Both the position numbers and the translations under genes were made by a program. A model generated the notes under the pieces. That model ran no database searches and was not told the origin of the DNA. It saw nothing but the letters and a program-made list of their open reading frames with translations. Source: an uncultured Spirochaetota bacterium (GTDB taxonomy: Bacteria; Spirochaetota; UBA4802; UBA5550). Taken from it: a DNA stretch of 50,411 nucleotides. Shown here piece after piece: positions 16,995 through 27,851 of the stretch. The stretch spans positions 1-50,411 of the forward strand of contig CALMRZ010000092.1 of the NCBI GenBank assembly GCA_937872225.1, written 5' to 3'. Within the stretch, counting starts at the first letter, position 1; the number at the start of each line of letters is the position of its first letter.

Positions 16995-18254
16995 ATGATA
17001 ACAACAACAATGGAAACCGCAAAAACATTCATACTGCTCGGCTGGAGGAACCTGTGGCGGCAGAAGCGCCGGTCCCTGGTCGTCATCCTGTCCATCACCA
17101 TTGGAGTCGTCCTGATGCTCCTTCAGATCGCCATCATGAACGGGATGATTACCCAGATGCTTGAAAACAATATCAGCACCAAGCTCGGCCACATTTCAAT
17201 CGCCAAGAAGGGTTTTTTTGACGACATGAAGCTGGAATCCAACTTCTTTCCCGATCCCTCCATGCTCGACAGGATCAGGAATGAAAAGAACGTCGTCGCC
17301 GTGGCGCCGCGCGTCAAGGCCTTTGCCATGATACGTTCCAGCGAGACCTCCCGCGGCGTCATTGTCATGGGGGTCTATCCGGACAGGGAAAAAAAGATTT
17401 CCAAGATCAATGAATACACCCTCGCGGAACAGGGCGGCAGGTATCTCGACGACCCGGCTTCGAACGATATACTCATTTCCAAGTCTCTGGCCGAAAAACT
17501 TGATGTTTCCGTTGGCGACAAGATCGTCCTCCTCGTTCACGATGAGGACAGCGAGATGACCAATTACGGCCTCACGGTCAGGGGCCTGTTCCAGACGCCG
17601 GTGCGGGATTACGACAACGGCGTGATCTACATGGGGATCAAGCGGCTCCAGGAGATCACCGGCCTTAAGGACAACGTCTCTGAGGTAATGGTCATAACGA
17701 CCAACAAAAATGTCGTCGATTCAGTCAAGCCGCGGATCGTGAAGAGCGTCGCCGATGACAACCTGGAAATCCTCACCTGGAAGGAGATGGCGCCGTTCCT
17801 GTTGAGCGCCATCGCCATGATCGACAAGCAGATGATCGTCTTTTATTTCATCGTGTTCATAACCATTATCTTCTCCATAGCCAACACCCTGATCATGTCC
17901 ATCATGGAGCGGTTCCATGAACTGGGCGTCATGAAATCGATCGGCACGCGCCCGTCGCAGATATTTTTCATCATCATGTTCGAGGCCATGAATCTCGGCG
18001 CCGTGGGCCTCGGTGTCGGCGTTCTGATAAGCATCGCCGCGGTCAATATCCTTGCCATCAAGGGTATCGACTTCTCCCTCTTCATGGAGGCGATGCGCCA
18101 GTGGGGCGCCGGGAGCATCATTTACCCCCTGATCTATGCGAGGGATATCGTCATTTCGGTCGTGGTGGTTGAATTCACCACCCTGCTCGCGGCCGTGTAC
18201 CCGGCGGTCAAGGCGGCGCGCATTAAACCGCTCGAAGCGCTTCATTACATTTAA
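16995..18254 (+). CDS. ABC transporter permease, FtsX/LolE type (second)
   Basis: This has the same plan as its neighbour: N-terminal helix (SLVVILSITIGVVLMLLQIA), periplasmic domain, and three C-terminal helices with the coupling block MERFHELGVMKSIGTRPSQI, nearly identical to that of the first permease. Both start with a W(R/K)N(V/L)W(K/R)xK(R)R block. It probably pairs with the first permease. The ATPase gene starts 10 bases after its stop, preceded by AAGGAGGG. Confidence 0.9.
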   Translation: MITTTMETAKTFILLGWRNLWRQKRRSLVVILSITIGVVLMLLQIAIMNGMITQMLENNISTKLGHISIAKKGFFDDMKLESNFFPDPSMLDRIRNEKNVVAVAPRVKAFAMIRSSETSRGVIVMGVYPDREKKISKINEYTLAEQGGRYLDDPASNDILISKSLAEKLDVSVGDKIVLLVHDEDSEMTNYGLTVRGLFQTPVRDYDNGVIYMGIKRLQEITGLKDNVSEVMVITTNKNVVDSVKPRIVKSVADDNLEILTWKEMAPFLLSAIAMIDKQMIVFYFIVFITIIFSIANTLIMSIMERFHELGVMKSIGTRPSQIFFIIMFEAMNLGAVGLGVGVLISIAAVNILAIKGIDFSLFMEAMRQWGAGSIIYPLIYARDIVISVVVVEFTTLLAAVYPAVKAARIKPLEALHYI

Positions 18255-18264
18255 GGAGGGCGCC

Positions 18265-18993
18265 ATGTCCATCATAACCATCAGCAGTCTGACAAAAACC
18301 TATGACGGGGGCGGCATCGAGGTCAAGGCCCTCCGCGGCATCGACCTTGCCATCGGCCGCGGCGAGTTCACCGCCATCGCGGGGCCCTCCGGCTCGGGCA
18401 AAACGACCCTCCTGAACCTGATCGGCGGCCTGGACCACCCGACCGGCGGCGCCCTGACCGTGGCCGGCAGCGACCTGAACCGCATGACGCCCCGGGAATT
18501 GTCCGATATCCGCCTGAACAAGATCGGCTTCATATTCCAGGCCTACAACCTGATCCCGGTCCTCTCGGCGCTGGAGAACGTGGAGTATATCCTGCTCCTC
18601 CAGGGCGTTGCAAAGGGCGAGCGCCGCGACCGCTCACGGCGCATCCTGGAGGAAGTGGGCCTGGGCAGGGAGATCAACCGTCTCCCCAAGGAGCTTTCCG
18701 GCGGCCAGCAGCAGCGCGTCGCCGTGGCCCGTGCCATTGTGTCCGAGCCGGAGCTGGTGCTGGCCGACGAGCCCACGGCCAACCTTGACCAGAAGACCGG
18801 GTCAAGCCTCCTGGACCTGATGCACGACCTGAACCACCAGAAAAACATAACGTTCCTCTTTTCGACCCACGACGCCATGGTCATGGATTACGCCGAGAGA
18901 ATAATCAGGCTTTCCGACGGCATGATCATCTCCGACGACAAGAAAAAGAGCGGACGGGAAAGCTCGGTGAAAAAAGTGAAAAAGAAAAAATAA
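18265..18993 (+). CDS. ABC transporter ATP-binding protein, LolD/MacB type
   Basis: Walker A GPSGSGKTT, Q-loop FQAYNLIPVLSALENV, signature LSGGQQQRVAVARA and Walker B LVLADEPTANLD are all intact, and the SALENV and DEPTANLD forms place it with LolD/MacB/FtsE ATPases that pair with FtsX-type permeases. I start at ATG 18265 after AAGGAGGG; the longer open frame upstream overlaps the permease and is not real. The C-terminal 20 residues are rich in Lys. With the two permeases it forms a four-subunit type VII ABC system, which drives substrate release to the periplasm instead of transport across the inner membrane. Confidence 0.95.
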   Translation: MSIITISSLTKTYDGGGIEVKALRGIDLAIGRGEFTAIAGPSGSGKTTLLNLIGGLDHPTGGALTVAGSDLNRMTPRELSDIRLNKIGFIFQAYNLIPVLSALENVEYILLLQGVAKGERRDRSRRILEEVGLGREINRLPKELSGGQQQRVAVARAIVSEPELVLADEPTANLDQKTGSSLLDLMHDLNHQKNITFLFSTHDAMVMDYAERIIRLSDGMIISDDKKKSGRESSVKKVKKKK

Positions 18994-19005
18994 AGGTCCT
19001 CCCCC

Positions 19006-20535
19006 ATGCCCGTTAACAGAACAGCCCGTATCCTGAGCATAGTCCTCCTTATCCTTCTGACCGGAGCGATAACGTCCGTCGTGGCGCAGAAGAAAGAGAA
19101 AAAGCCGGACTCAACCGCGCCTGCCGTGGAGAAGGACGCAGACGCTGCCGATGCCGGCAGGGACGATGCTGCCGGGAATGATGCGGAAAAGAAAAAAACC
19201 GGCACCGGGGAAAAGCAGGAGGCGAAAAAAGAAGCCGTGGAGTCAGGCGGGGGCGACGAAGATACCCTCGGGGATGAAACACAGGGAGCCCGGTTCAAGT
19301 TCAAGGGCCAGGTCAAAAATCTTTTTTCATTTCATGAAACAGACAATTTCATCGAGTACAATCCCTTTGAAACGACCCACCGCAACCTGGCGGCCGACCT
19401 GACCAGGGTGCGCCTCTCGCCGGAATTCAATTACAAGGAAATGGTCACTATCAGGGTGGACTATGACAACGAGCTGATCGCCAGCAATTACGGCAACAGC
19501 CTTTATTTCAAGGGTTACTGGCGCCCCTCGCAGTACAACGACTTTCTGCACCTGTCCTGGGAGCCGTACCGCGGCAGCGAGGTCTATTACCGCACCAAGA
19601 TCCACCGCGCCTACGTGAAGGTAAGCGTCGATTGCTTTACCGCCACCGTCGGCAGGCAGCAGATACGCTTCGGAAGCGGTAAACTCTGGAACCCCCTGGA
19701 TATCCTCAACCCCCTATCGCCGACCTTCATCGAGGGAGTTGACGATCAGAAGGGCACCGACGCCGTAAAGCTCGACTTTTTCCCTGACGATAAGACCGAA
19801 ATATCCCTCGTGTATGACATGAAAAAGAGCAGCAACAAAATCGAGCATTTCAACATGAGGGACTGCAATTACATACTGCGGGCAAAGACCTCGATCAAGG
19901 ACACGGACATCGCGGCCCTGGGCGGCTACGTGTCCCGCCGGGGCGTCGCCGGGTTCGATTTCGCCGCAATCCTCTTTGACGGGATGTTCAGGGGAAGCGT
20001 GATAGTAAACCAGGCCGCCGATCCCTACTATAAAAAAAATGAAGATCTGCGCTACTGGTGGCGGTATATCCTCACCGGCAGGGACCAGCCCTACCCGGTC
20101 TATTTCCAGGCCAATGTCGGATATGAATACAACTTCAAGGCGGGGGTCTATTTCCTCGCGGAATATTTCTACAACCAGCGGGCTCTGAACTACAACAAGG
20201 ACCTCAAGCTGGCCTATGCCTCGGCCCAGTTTAACGCCATGGACCAGAGAACCTATCTGCAGATCGCGAACCAGTTCCTCACCACCAACCAGCACTACCT
20301 GGCCGTGGCCCTGGGTTACGATTTCCATCCCCTGGTGCGGGGCGAGCTCTTTACCATCGGCGACATCCAGGGCCGGGGCATTTTCTGGTCTCCGGCGCTG
20401 AAAATCAACGCCTATGAAGACCTTGACTTCACCGTGGGGGTCATGGGTGCCTTTGTGTTCAACAACAAGGCGTCCGATTTTTCAGAGTTCAGGAAGAATT
20501 ACCTCTATTACGCATCGGGGAGCTACGTGTTTTAA
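19006..20535 (+). CDS. outer-membrane beta-barrel with charged N-terminal region
   Basis: A signal peptide (ILSIVLLILLTGAITSVVAQ) is followed by about 65 residues rich in Lys, Glu, Ala, Asp and Gly, a likely flexible periplasmic linker. The rest has alternating aromatic strands typical of a barrel (FKFKGQVKNLFSFHETDN, RVRLSPEFNYKEMVTIRVDY, the GRQQIRFGSGKLWNPLDILN block) and ends with Phe (YYASGSYVF), the usual signal for the BAM machine. The GRQQIRFGSG...NPLD block resembles DUF1302/alginate-export type porins. It is 12 bases after the ATPase gene, so it is the outer-membrane part of the same operon. Whether it forms a channel or receives lipid is not clear. Confidence 0.78.
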   Translation: MPVNRTARILSIVLLILLTGAITSVVAQKKEKKPDSTAPAVEKDADAADAGRDDAAGNDAEKKKTGTGEKQEAKKEAVESGGGDEDTLGDETQGARFKFKGQVKNLFSFHETDNFIEYNPFETTHRNLAADLTRVRLSPEFNYKEMVTIRVDYDNELIASNYGNSLYFKGYWRPSQYNDFLHLSWEPYRGSEVYYRTKIHRAYVKVSVDCFTATVGRQQIRFGSGKLWNPLDILNPLSPTFIEGVDDQKGTDAVKLDFFPDDKTEISLVYDMKKSSNKIEHFNMRDCNYILRAKTSIKDTDIAALGGYVSRRGVAGFDFAAILFDGMFRGSVIVNQAADPYYKKNEDLRYWWRYILTGRDQPYPVYFQANVGYEYNFKAGVYFLAEYFYNQRALNYNKDLKLAYASAQFNAMDQRTYLQIANQFLTTNQHYLAVALGYDFHPLVRGELFTIGDIQGRGIFWSPALKINAYEDLDFTVGVMGAFVFNNKASDFSEFRKNYLYYASGSYVF

Positions 20536-20603
20536 TATTAAGAAAATTACTCTCTCATTATATTCAGCCAAAAAGGCATCATGATGTGTATCTGAACTGC
20601 ATT

Positions 20604-20635
20604 CCGTCCATGTCACTACGAAAAGTACTGGACGG
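20604..20635 (+). other. hairpin in the leader of the FadL-like gene
   Basis: CCGTCCA (20604-20610) and TGGACGG (20629-20635) are perfect 7-base inverted copies in the 161-base gap upstream of the FadL-like gene, with a possible inner ACT/AGT pairing. There is no T tract, so it is not a standard terminator. Its role is unknown. Confidence 0.35.
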
Positions 20636-20696
20636 CGTGTCAAAATCCTGATTACCCTTACCTGCGATACCTGCCGGACTTCATGGAGGAGGGAAT

Positions 20697-21947
20697 ATGA
20701 ACGCGTGGCTGAAAATTGCACTGCTGGCTTCGATGGTTTTTTTGTCAACAACCGGGGCCTATCCCGATGCCTTTGACATAACCACCGACTACAGCGCCGA
20801 GATGAACGGCATGGCCGGCGCCGGCATGGCCCACTGCGACGGCGGCATGGCCATCGCGGTCAATCCGGCGGGGATGGCGGGAATCAGGAAATTCAATTTC
20901 AGCATGACCCTGACGAACATGGTGGTATCGCTGGAAGCGCCTGCCAACGGACCGGGCACCAGCGTCTCGTCAACGTCCTACGCGCCCATCGGCGGAGCCG
21001 GCGCGGCATACCGGGTGCATGACAACATCATCCTTGGCGTTTTCCTTTTCGCACCTTCCGGGGGAGGGTCAAGCATCAACAACGTGGACTTTGGCTATCC
21101 CCTGCAGGGGTACACGAACGTCTATCGGAGGAAATTTTCCGGCAGGCTGGCCTTCATCGAGTTCGGGCCGGCCATGGCGGTCGATCTTCCGTACGGTATA
21201 AAGATAGGCGTGGTATACCGTATAAACTTTGTGGAGAACTGGGCGAATCTCTGGGCGCTCTCCCCCGGGTTCCTCTCGGGGAAAATGGAAGCTCATTACA
21301 CCAAAGTGCACCTTTCGGGATACGGTTTCGACGGTATCAGGGTGGGGATTCAGTTCAATCCCGTGAAACAGCTCCACATCGGCGTGGCGTACCGCAACCC
21401 GGTCAGGATACACACCTCGGGGAAGACCAGGATCGATTCAGCTTACAGCGTGAAGACGGAGAAGATCGAACGCTACGCCGAGCGCTACAGCGCCGGGATC
21501 ACTTACGAGTTCGTGCCGGGGATATTCCTGGCAAGTCTGGATTATGAGTTCTGCGGGTACAGCAGGTACAAGTACAACACGGTGAAGACCATGGGCCTGA
21601 TAACCAGTTCCACACCCACGAAAAGAAGGGACGCCCACTGGGCCCGTCTGGGCTTCCAGGTTATGGCCCATCCCCGGGTGCCGGTGCGGTTCGGGGTGGG
21701 CGCCACGTCAGGCTCGACCAACAAGAAGTATCATACCGTCACCAGCACCGGGGCGCCGGGCTATCCCTTCTTTCTGGGCCTGGGGAGCGGGTACCGGTTC
21801 GACGAGACCTGGGAGCTGAACCTGTCGGTGAATTTTCTCTATAACACCGGGCGCGTTCCCATGAAATATTTCTATTACGGGGCCATGCCCGGCTATTACA
21901 GCTCGCTTGGATACTTTACTTCAATAGAACTGATATGCAACCTGTGA
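20697..21947 (+). CDS. FadL/OmpP1/TodX-family outer-membrane protein
   Basis: FadL-family barrels let long-chain fatty acids and other hydrophobic compounds cross the outer membrane. After a signal peptide (ALLASMVFLSTTGAYPDA) the mature N-terminus YSAEMNGMAGAGMA followed by GGMAIAVNPAGMAGI is the family hallmark. Further strands (GIRVGIQFNPVKQLHIGVAY, DYEFCGYSRYKYNTVKTMG, FETWELNLSVNF) and total length of 416 aa fit. GGAGGAGGG just upstream sets the start. It is 161 bases past the barrel gene, so it could share that transcript or have its own promoter. It fits a region concerned with lipid traffic. Confidence 0.85.
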   Translation: MNAWLKIALLASMVFLSTTGAYPDAFDITTDYSAEMNGMAGAGMAHCDGGMAIAVNPAGMAGIRKFNFSMTLTNMVVSLEAPANGPGTSVSSTSYAPIGGAGAAYRVHDNIILGVFLFAPSGGGSSINNVDFGYPLQGYTNVYRRKFSGRLAFIEFGPAMAVDLPYGIKIGVVYRINFVENWANLWALSPGFLSGKMEAHYTKVHLSGYGFDGIRVGIQFNPVKQLHIGVAYRNPVRIHTSGKTRIDSAYSVKTEKIERYAERYSAGITYEFVPGIFLASLDYEFCGYSRYKYNTVKTMGLITSSTPTKRRDAHWARLGFQVMAHPRVPVRFGVGATSGSTNKKYHTVTSTGAPGYPFFLGLGSGYRFDETWELNLSVNFLYNTGRVPMKYFYYGAMPGYYSSLGYFTSIELICNL

Positions 21948-22041
21948 TTCCCGGGCGACTGCCGGCGGGATGAACAAAATGTCATTATTCACCATGCGGG
22001 TTATCGGGCCAGGGTAAGCGAAGGCAACGGGGGAACAGCTT

Positions 22042-23160
22042 TTACCAGTTTAAAAACTTCTTCGGATTGATTTCGGTTATCTTCCGCCGCTCCTCCGCGG
22101 TCAGTTCCACGAAGATGGTGTTGATTGAGGAGTAGAAGTGTCCTTCCATTTCAGCCATGTAATAATCGGAACCGAAGAGGATTTTGTCTCCCATGGGCCC
22201 GGCGATCATTTTCCTGATCGTGGGATAGAAATCCCTGTGGCAGAAGGTGTAGGAGATATCGGTATAAACGTTTTCGTAGCGCATGGTCAGGTTGATGATC
22301 TTGTCCACCCAGGTGCCTTTTTTGCCTGAAAGATAGAGACGCCATTCATCCTCGCCGCCGAAATGGGCAAGGTTGAGACGCAGGTCCTTGAATTCCTCCA
22401 GGACCGGCACCCAGTTGCGCGGCTCATTGAAGTAGCGCCGCCACCGGGAACGGAACAGCTTCCGCTTGGTTTCATCCACGTCAACATACCGCTCCCCGTC
22501 AAAGACCTTCCCCTTCACCGGCAGGGAAAAAGAGTCGGAATTCACGCCGCCCCGTGAACAGTGGGCGGTCACCGGAATATCCTCTTTCGCGCAGAAGGCG
22601 AACACCTTCATGAGAACGGGGTGGCTTGGCAGATATCCCAGTGCGGGGTAGACCTTGATGCCGAGAAAGTCCCTGTTCCTGCCCACCGTCCGCTTCACCA
22701 GGTCGAGGATCCCCTTTCTCCTCGGGTCCACGGCAAGGAACGGGTACACGGTTTTCCGGTGCCTTTTCTTTATCCCGATCATCTCCCGCATCTGCATGGC
22801 GAAGCATTGTTGCTTGTCCTGCCCTTCCAGGGAACATGGCAGATCCGCAGCGCCGCCCATGCACGTGCTCCTGTTTTTGCAGCCGCTGATTCCCAGGCAG
22901 AGGTCCATCATGAGGGGAGTGAATATCGTGCCGGGCGGATAATAGCGGGCCATCGCATCGAGGATCTCCTTCATTGAATTCCCACTTCCGGTCCTGAGAA
23001 AACGGGCGTAGCTGCTCAGCCTGTCGCGGTCGGTCCAGGGGAGGAATGTATCGAGAAATACCGACACCTTCCCGACGCCCTCCCGCCTGACGGAGAATTT
23101 CTGGAAATAGCCGTCCGGCACATACTTGAAATTGAAGATATGGGCGTGTACGTCAATCAT
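22042..23160 (-). CDS. metal-dependent amidohydrolase-family protein with Cys-rich insert
   Basis: The TIM-barrel metal sites of the amidohydrolase-2 (PF04909) type are seen: MIDVHAH (His5, His7) at the N-terminus, VTAHCSRGG, LNLAHFGGEDEW and ILFGSDYYM near the C-terminus. Between the first and second sites is an insertion with Cys88, Cys94, Cys100, Cys109 and Cys119 (region 22804-22899), unusual for the family and perhaps metal- or Fe-S-binding. It is last of three minus-strand genes with a 12-base gap to the one upstream. Substrate unknown. Confidence 0.8.
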   Translation of the reverse strand: MIDVHAHIFNFKYVPDGYFQKFSVRREGVGKVSVFLDTFLPWTDRDRLSSYARFLRTGSGNSMKEILDAMARYYPPGTIFTPLMMDLCLGISGCKNRSTCMGGAADLPCSLEGQDKQQCFAMQMREMIGIKKRHRKTVYPFLAVDPRRKGILDLVKRTVGRNRDFLGIKVYPALGYLPSHPVLMKVFAFCAKEDIPVTAHCSRGGVNSDSFSLPVKGKVFDGERYVDVDETKRKLFRSRWRRYFNEPRNWVPVLEEFKDLRLNLAHFGGEDEWRLYLSGKKGTWVDKIINLTMRYENVYTDISYTFCHRDFYPTIRKMIAGPMGDKILFGSDYYMAEMEGHFYSSINTIFVELTAEERRKITEINPKKFLNW

Positions 23161-23172
23161 GGAAATCCCGTT

Positions 23173-23550
23173 CTACTGGATCTGGTTCTTCAAGTCTTCA
23201 AGGTTAACCCCGTCCAGGTTTTCCTGTATCAGGGGCTCCAAGTCATCGGCGGTGGCGAGCATATCTTCCGCCGTGGGATGGTGGTTGAAGATGAACACGA
23301 TATACGACATGAAGCTCTTGGTTATCTTGATGCCGAATTCAGCGAAATAGACATCGACGCCGTCCTGGAGGCATTTTCCCACGGCGATGGAATCCTCAGC
23401 TTCATTGAAGTATTCGGCCCGCTCTTTGAAGAGGCGCGGCACCGCCGCATCGTCATCAAACATCATGTAGGTGACGCCGGATTCCTCCAGCAGCTTGGTG
23501 AAGGGCTTTACGCCGATGAATTTATACAGAGAATACGGTTCCTTTGCCAT
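23173..23550 (-). CDS. hypothetical protein, 125 aa
   Basis: I start at ATG 23550 (MAKEPYSLYKFIGVKPFTKL); the open frame extends 12 codons further but those residues look unlikely. The protein is acidic, soluble and without signal or membrane segments. It contains YMMFDDDAAVPRLFKERAEYF and an acidic C-terminus. I do not recognise it. It is between a membrane-anchored protein and the amidohydrolase, 11-12 bases from each, so the three are one operon. Confidence 0.65.
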   Translation of the reverse strand: MAKEPYSLYKFIGVKPFTKLLEESGVTYMMFDDDAAVPRLFKERAEYFNEAEDSIAVGKCLQDGVDVYFAEFGIKITKSFMSYIVFIFNHHPTAEDMLATADDLEPLIQENLDGVNLEDLKNQIQ

Positions 23551-23561
23551 GGGTCCTGTTC

Positions 23562-24248
23562 CTAACGGTTCCGGTAGGCCTCCCACTGTTTGCGCTCCTT
23601 ATTCACAATGTAGTATCCCCTGATGAGGTTGCCGCCGCGGAGATACTCGCCGCTGTACTGTTGCGTGAAATAGGCGTTGGCTCCCACCCGCCTGAGCTCC
23701 TGCTGGGTGCTCACGGAACGGGTGAAGTAAAGCTTCCCGTTATAAATGCGTACGTTTTTCAAATACTCGGTGGCGCCCCTTCCCCAGTCCGGGAAGCGTA
23801 TCGTGCCGTAGAGGTAACCGCCGCTGGCGCGAAGCGACAGATATCCGTGATTACCGGCAGCGTTGACGGTGTAGTCTCCCACGTAATCCTTGAGGGAGGG
23901 CTGCCACGCTCCCAGTGCCGGTCCCTCTTCATCTTTGCCGCCGGTAATCTCTATGTACTCGACCTGTTTCATAGACACGAAAGAAAGGCTCCTCCCGGTG
24001 TCCTTAGCCTGGAGCGCGCCCTGCTTGGTGGGACAATTGGACGCGTCACGGGAGCAGATAAAGAGGTTCCCGGCTATGAACAGTGACCGTGCCCGAAAGA
24101 AATTCCCGGAGGTATCCTTCACCAGGGCGTCATAGCGCGCAAAGGCCGCCAGGAGAAACAGCATTACAACCGTTGCCAGGATTCCCGCGGCCAGGGAGAT
24201 AACAACTATCTTAATGTGCTTTTTATCAGATATAACACCATCCTCCAT
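23562..24248 (-). CDS. membrane-anchored hypothetical protein, 228 aa
   Basis: One hydrophobic segment (IKIVVISLAAGILATVVMLFLLAA, residues 12-37) anchors the protein; about 190 residues would lie outside the cytosol. This part holds CSRDASNC and then a series of short repeats rich in Gly and Tyr (YLSLRASGGYLYGTIRFPDW; LKNVRIYNGKLYFTRS; YSGEYLRGGNLIRGYY) that look like beta strands. I cannot name the family. It is first of three co-directional genes. Its upstream DNA holds GC-repeat pair 3 and a TATAAT at 24373-24378 with a poor -35. Confidence 0.65.
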   Translation of the reverse strand: MEDGVISDKKHIKIVVISLAAGILATVVMLFLLAAFARYDALVKDTSGNFFRARSLFIAGNLFICSRDASNCPTKQGALQAKDTGRSLSFVSMKQVEYIEITGGKDEEGPALGAWQPSLKDYVGDYTVNAAGNHGYLSLRASGGYLYGTIRFPDWGRGATEYLKNVRIYNGKLYFTRSVSTQQELRRVGANAYFTQQYSGEYLRGGNLIRGYYIVNKERKQWEAYRNR

Positions 24249-24285
24249 GGTATAAGTAGTATCGTTATATAGTTATTGTCCTATT

Positions 24286-24315
24286 GGCCCCCAAATCCCC
24301 CGGAGGGGGACTTAT
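24286..24315. repeat. GC-rich hairpin repeat, left arm of pair 3
   Basis: The core AAATCCCCCGGAGGGGGACTT is matched in reverse complement by the copy at 7080-7110 over nearly its whole length. It and 24335-24364 form an inverted pair separated by about 19 bases, between leuS and the membrane-anchored gene. Confidence 0.8.
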
Positions 24316-24334
24316 GCGGTCAGTACTGGCCCTC

Positions 24335-24364
24335 AAAGCCCCCCTCCGGGGGGTGTGGGGGGTG
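24335..24364. repeat. GC-rich hairpin repeat, right arm of pair 3
   Basis: The copy reads AAAGCCCCCCTCCGGGGGGT then GTGGGGGGTG, same orientation as 7080-7110 and 7508-7534 and inverted to 24286-24315. Confidence 0.8.
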
Positions 24365-24372
24365 TTCTGAAT

Positions 24373-24378
24373 ATTATA
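24373..24378 (-). promoter_or_regulatory. perfect TATAAT box upstream of the membrane-anchored gene
   Basis: On the minus strand this is TATAAT. No good -35 is at normal spacing; TTGATT lies 20 bases away. If used, the transcript would run through GC-repeat pair 3 before reaching the gene that starts at 24248. Confidence 0.3.
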
Positions 24379-24471
24379 CGTTCAAAGGTCCCCGAAAAAA
24401 TCAAGCAACAAAGAAAACCTCCCATCATCTGCAGGGACGGGATATTCTCTTTGCAGGCACAGCGGGACCTG

Positions 24472-26946
<2,475 letters not shown>

Positions 26947-27283
26947 CGCTAACCTCGGTGCGGAATAATTCGGTGATACTTGACGGGCGGGATGACCCGC
27001 ATCCCTTGCATCCTGCCGCAGCGTCTCAAGTCCCCATAAGAAAAATGAACGGGGGTGTCTTTTGTCAAGAGTATTTTAAGACACATCTTATCGTCTGATA
27101 AAGACGGGAATACCCTGCCTTCGCATGACTCATGGTTTTATTTATAGATTATCAAAGTAATTCTCATATGACAGGGTGATCCTTTCGCATACAGGGGACA
27201 GGATGTCCCCGCCCGCCATAGTACATGGATGTAGTATTTTGGCGGGTAAGCGAAAGGGTCGCCCCGCCATATATAAATTCAAT
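26947..27283. other. intergenic region between the EIIA-like gene and leuS
   Basis: It holds the structured element at 27174-27264, an imperfect hairpin at about 27055-27085 (GTGTCTT / AAGACAC) and, on the minus strand, a TTGACA at about 27065-27070 that could be a leuS -35 but lacks a convincing -10. No gene is supported. Confidence 0.5.
27174..27264. repeat. predicted three-way-junction palindromic element
   Basis: The outer arms 27174-27192 and 27246-27264 pair over 19 positions with one mismatch and two G-T pairs. Inside are two hairpins: GGGGACA/TGTCCCC (27194-27210) and CCCGCCA/TGGCGGG (27212-27246), the second with a further near-palindrome TAGTACAT/ATGTAGTA. It lies 20 bases past the end of the EIIA-like gene. 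It may be a mobile palindromic repeat, or a structured RNA. The G-T pairs are tolerated only as RNA of the plus strand. Confidence 0.6.
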
Positions 27284-27736
27284 TTAGTTGTAGGACCGCA
27301 GTATATCCAGCACCTCTTCGCTGGACGGGGCGTTGATGATGCTCTCCTTCACGTTTTCCTTCTTGATGATGGACATGATGTTGGAAAGGAGCCGCAGGTA
27401 TTCCTTGTGCTGCTTCTCCCCCGCCGCGACCAGGATGACCAGGTGGACGGGTTCCCCGTCCATGGAGTCGAAATCGATCCCCTGCTTTGAAATGCCGATG
27501 GCAAAGGCCATTTCCTGTATCGTCCCTATCTTCGCGTGGGGGATGGCTATGCCGAAGCCTATGCCGGTGCTCATGATCTCCTCCCGCTCCTTCAGGGCTC
27601 TGATAAGGGAGTCGATGTCACCGCACACGTCACAATCCTTGAAAACCAGCGCCAGCTCCTCGATGGCCTTGAACTTGTTGGTCGAATCGAGGACCTTGAT
27701 ATAATTGCTCTTCGTGTATTCGGTTACTGACGCCAT
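27284..27736 (-). CDS. ptsN: PTS EIIA(Ntr)/fructose-type IIA domain protein
   Basis: A single IIA domain of the PtsN/fructose type. GIAIPHAK carries the phosphorylated His67; VILVAAGEKQHKEYLRLLSN is the usual second block. At 150 residues it is a stand-alone IIA and so a regulator, not a sugar transporter part. I start at ATG 27736 (MASVTEY) behind GAGAGGTG; the open frame continues upstream without support. No HPr, EI or rpoN is nearby, so what it regulates cannot be told. Confidence 0.85.
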   Translation of the reverse strand: MASVTEYTKSNYIKVLDSTNKFKAIEELALVFKDCDVCGDIDSLIRALKEREEIMSTGIGFGIAIPHAKIGTIQEMAFAIGISKQGIDFDSMDGEPVHLVILVAAGEKQHKEYLRLLSNIMSIIKKENVKESIINAPSSEEVLDILRSYN

Positions 27737-27851
27737 TGATGCACCTCTCCCGGTATATGGTGATATCATACGGCTCGATCGGGGACATCTGTCAATAATT
27801 AATTCCGGTCATCAACGCGGATTAACGGGGTTCGGCCGGAGGGGGCGCTTC

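Noticed and set aside
26947-27283. A T-box leader for leuS
   Set aside because: No AGGGTGG-ACCGCG-type box or specifier arrangement is visible on the minus strand.
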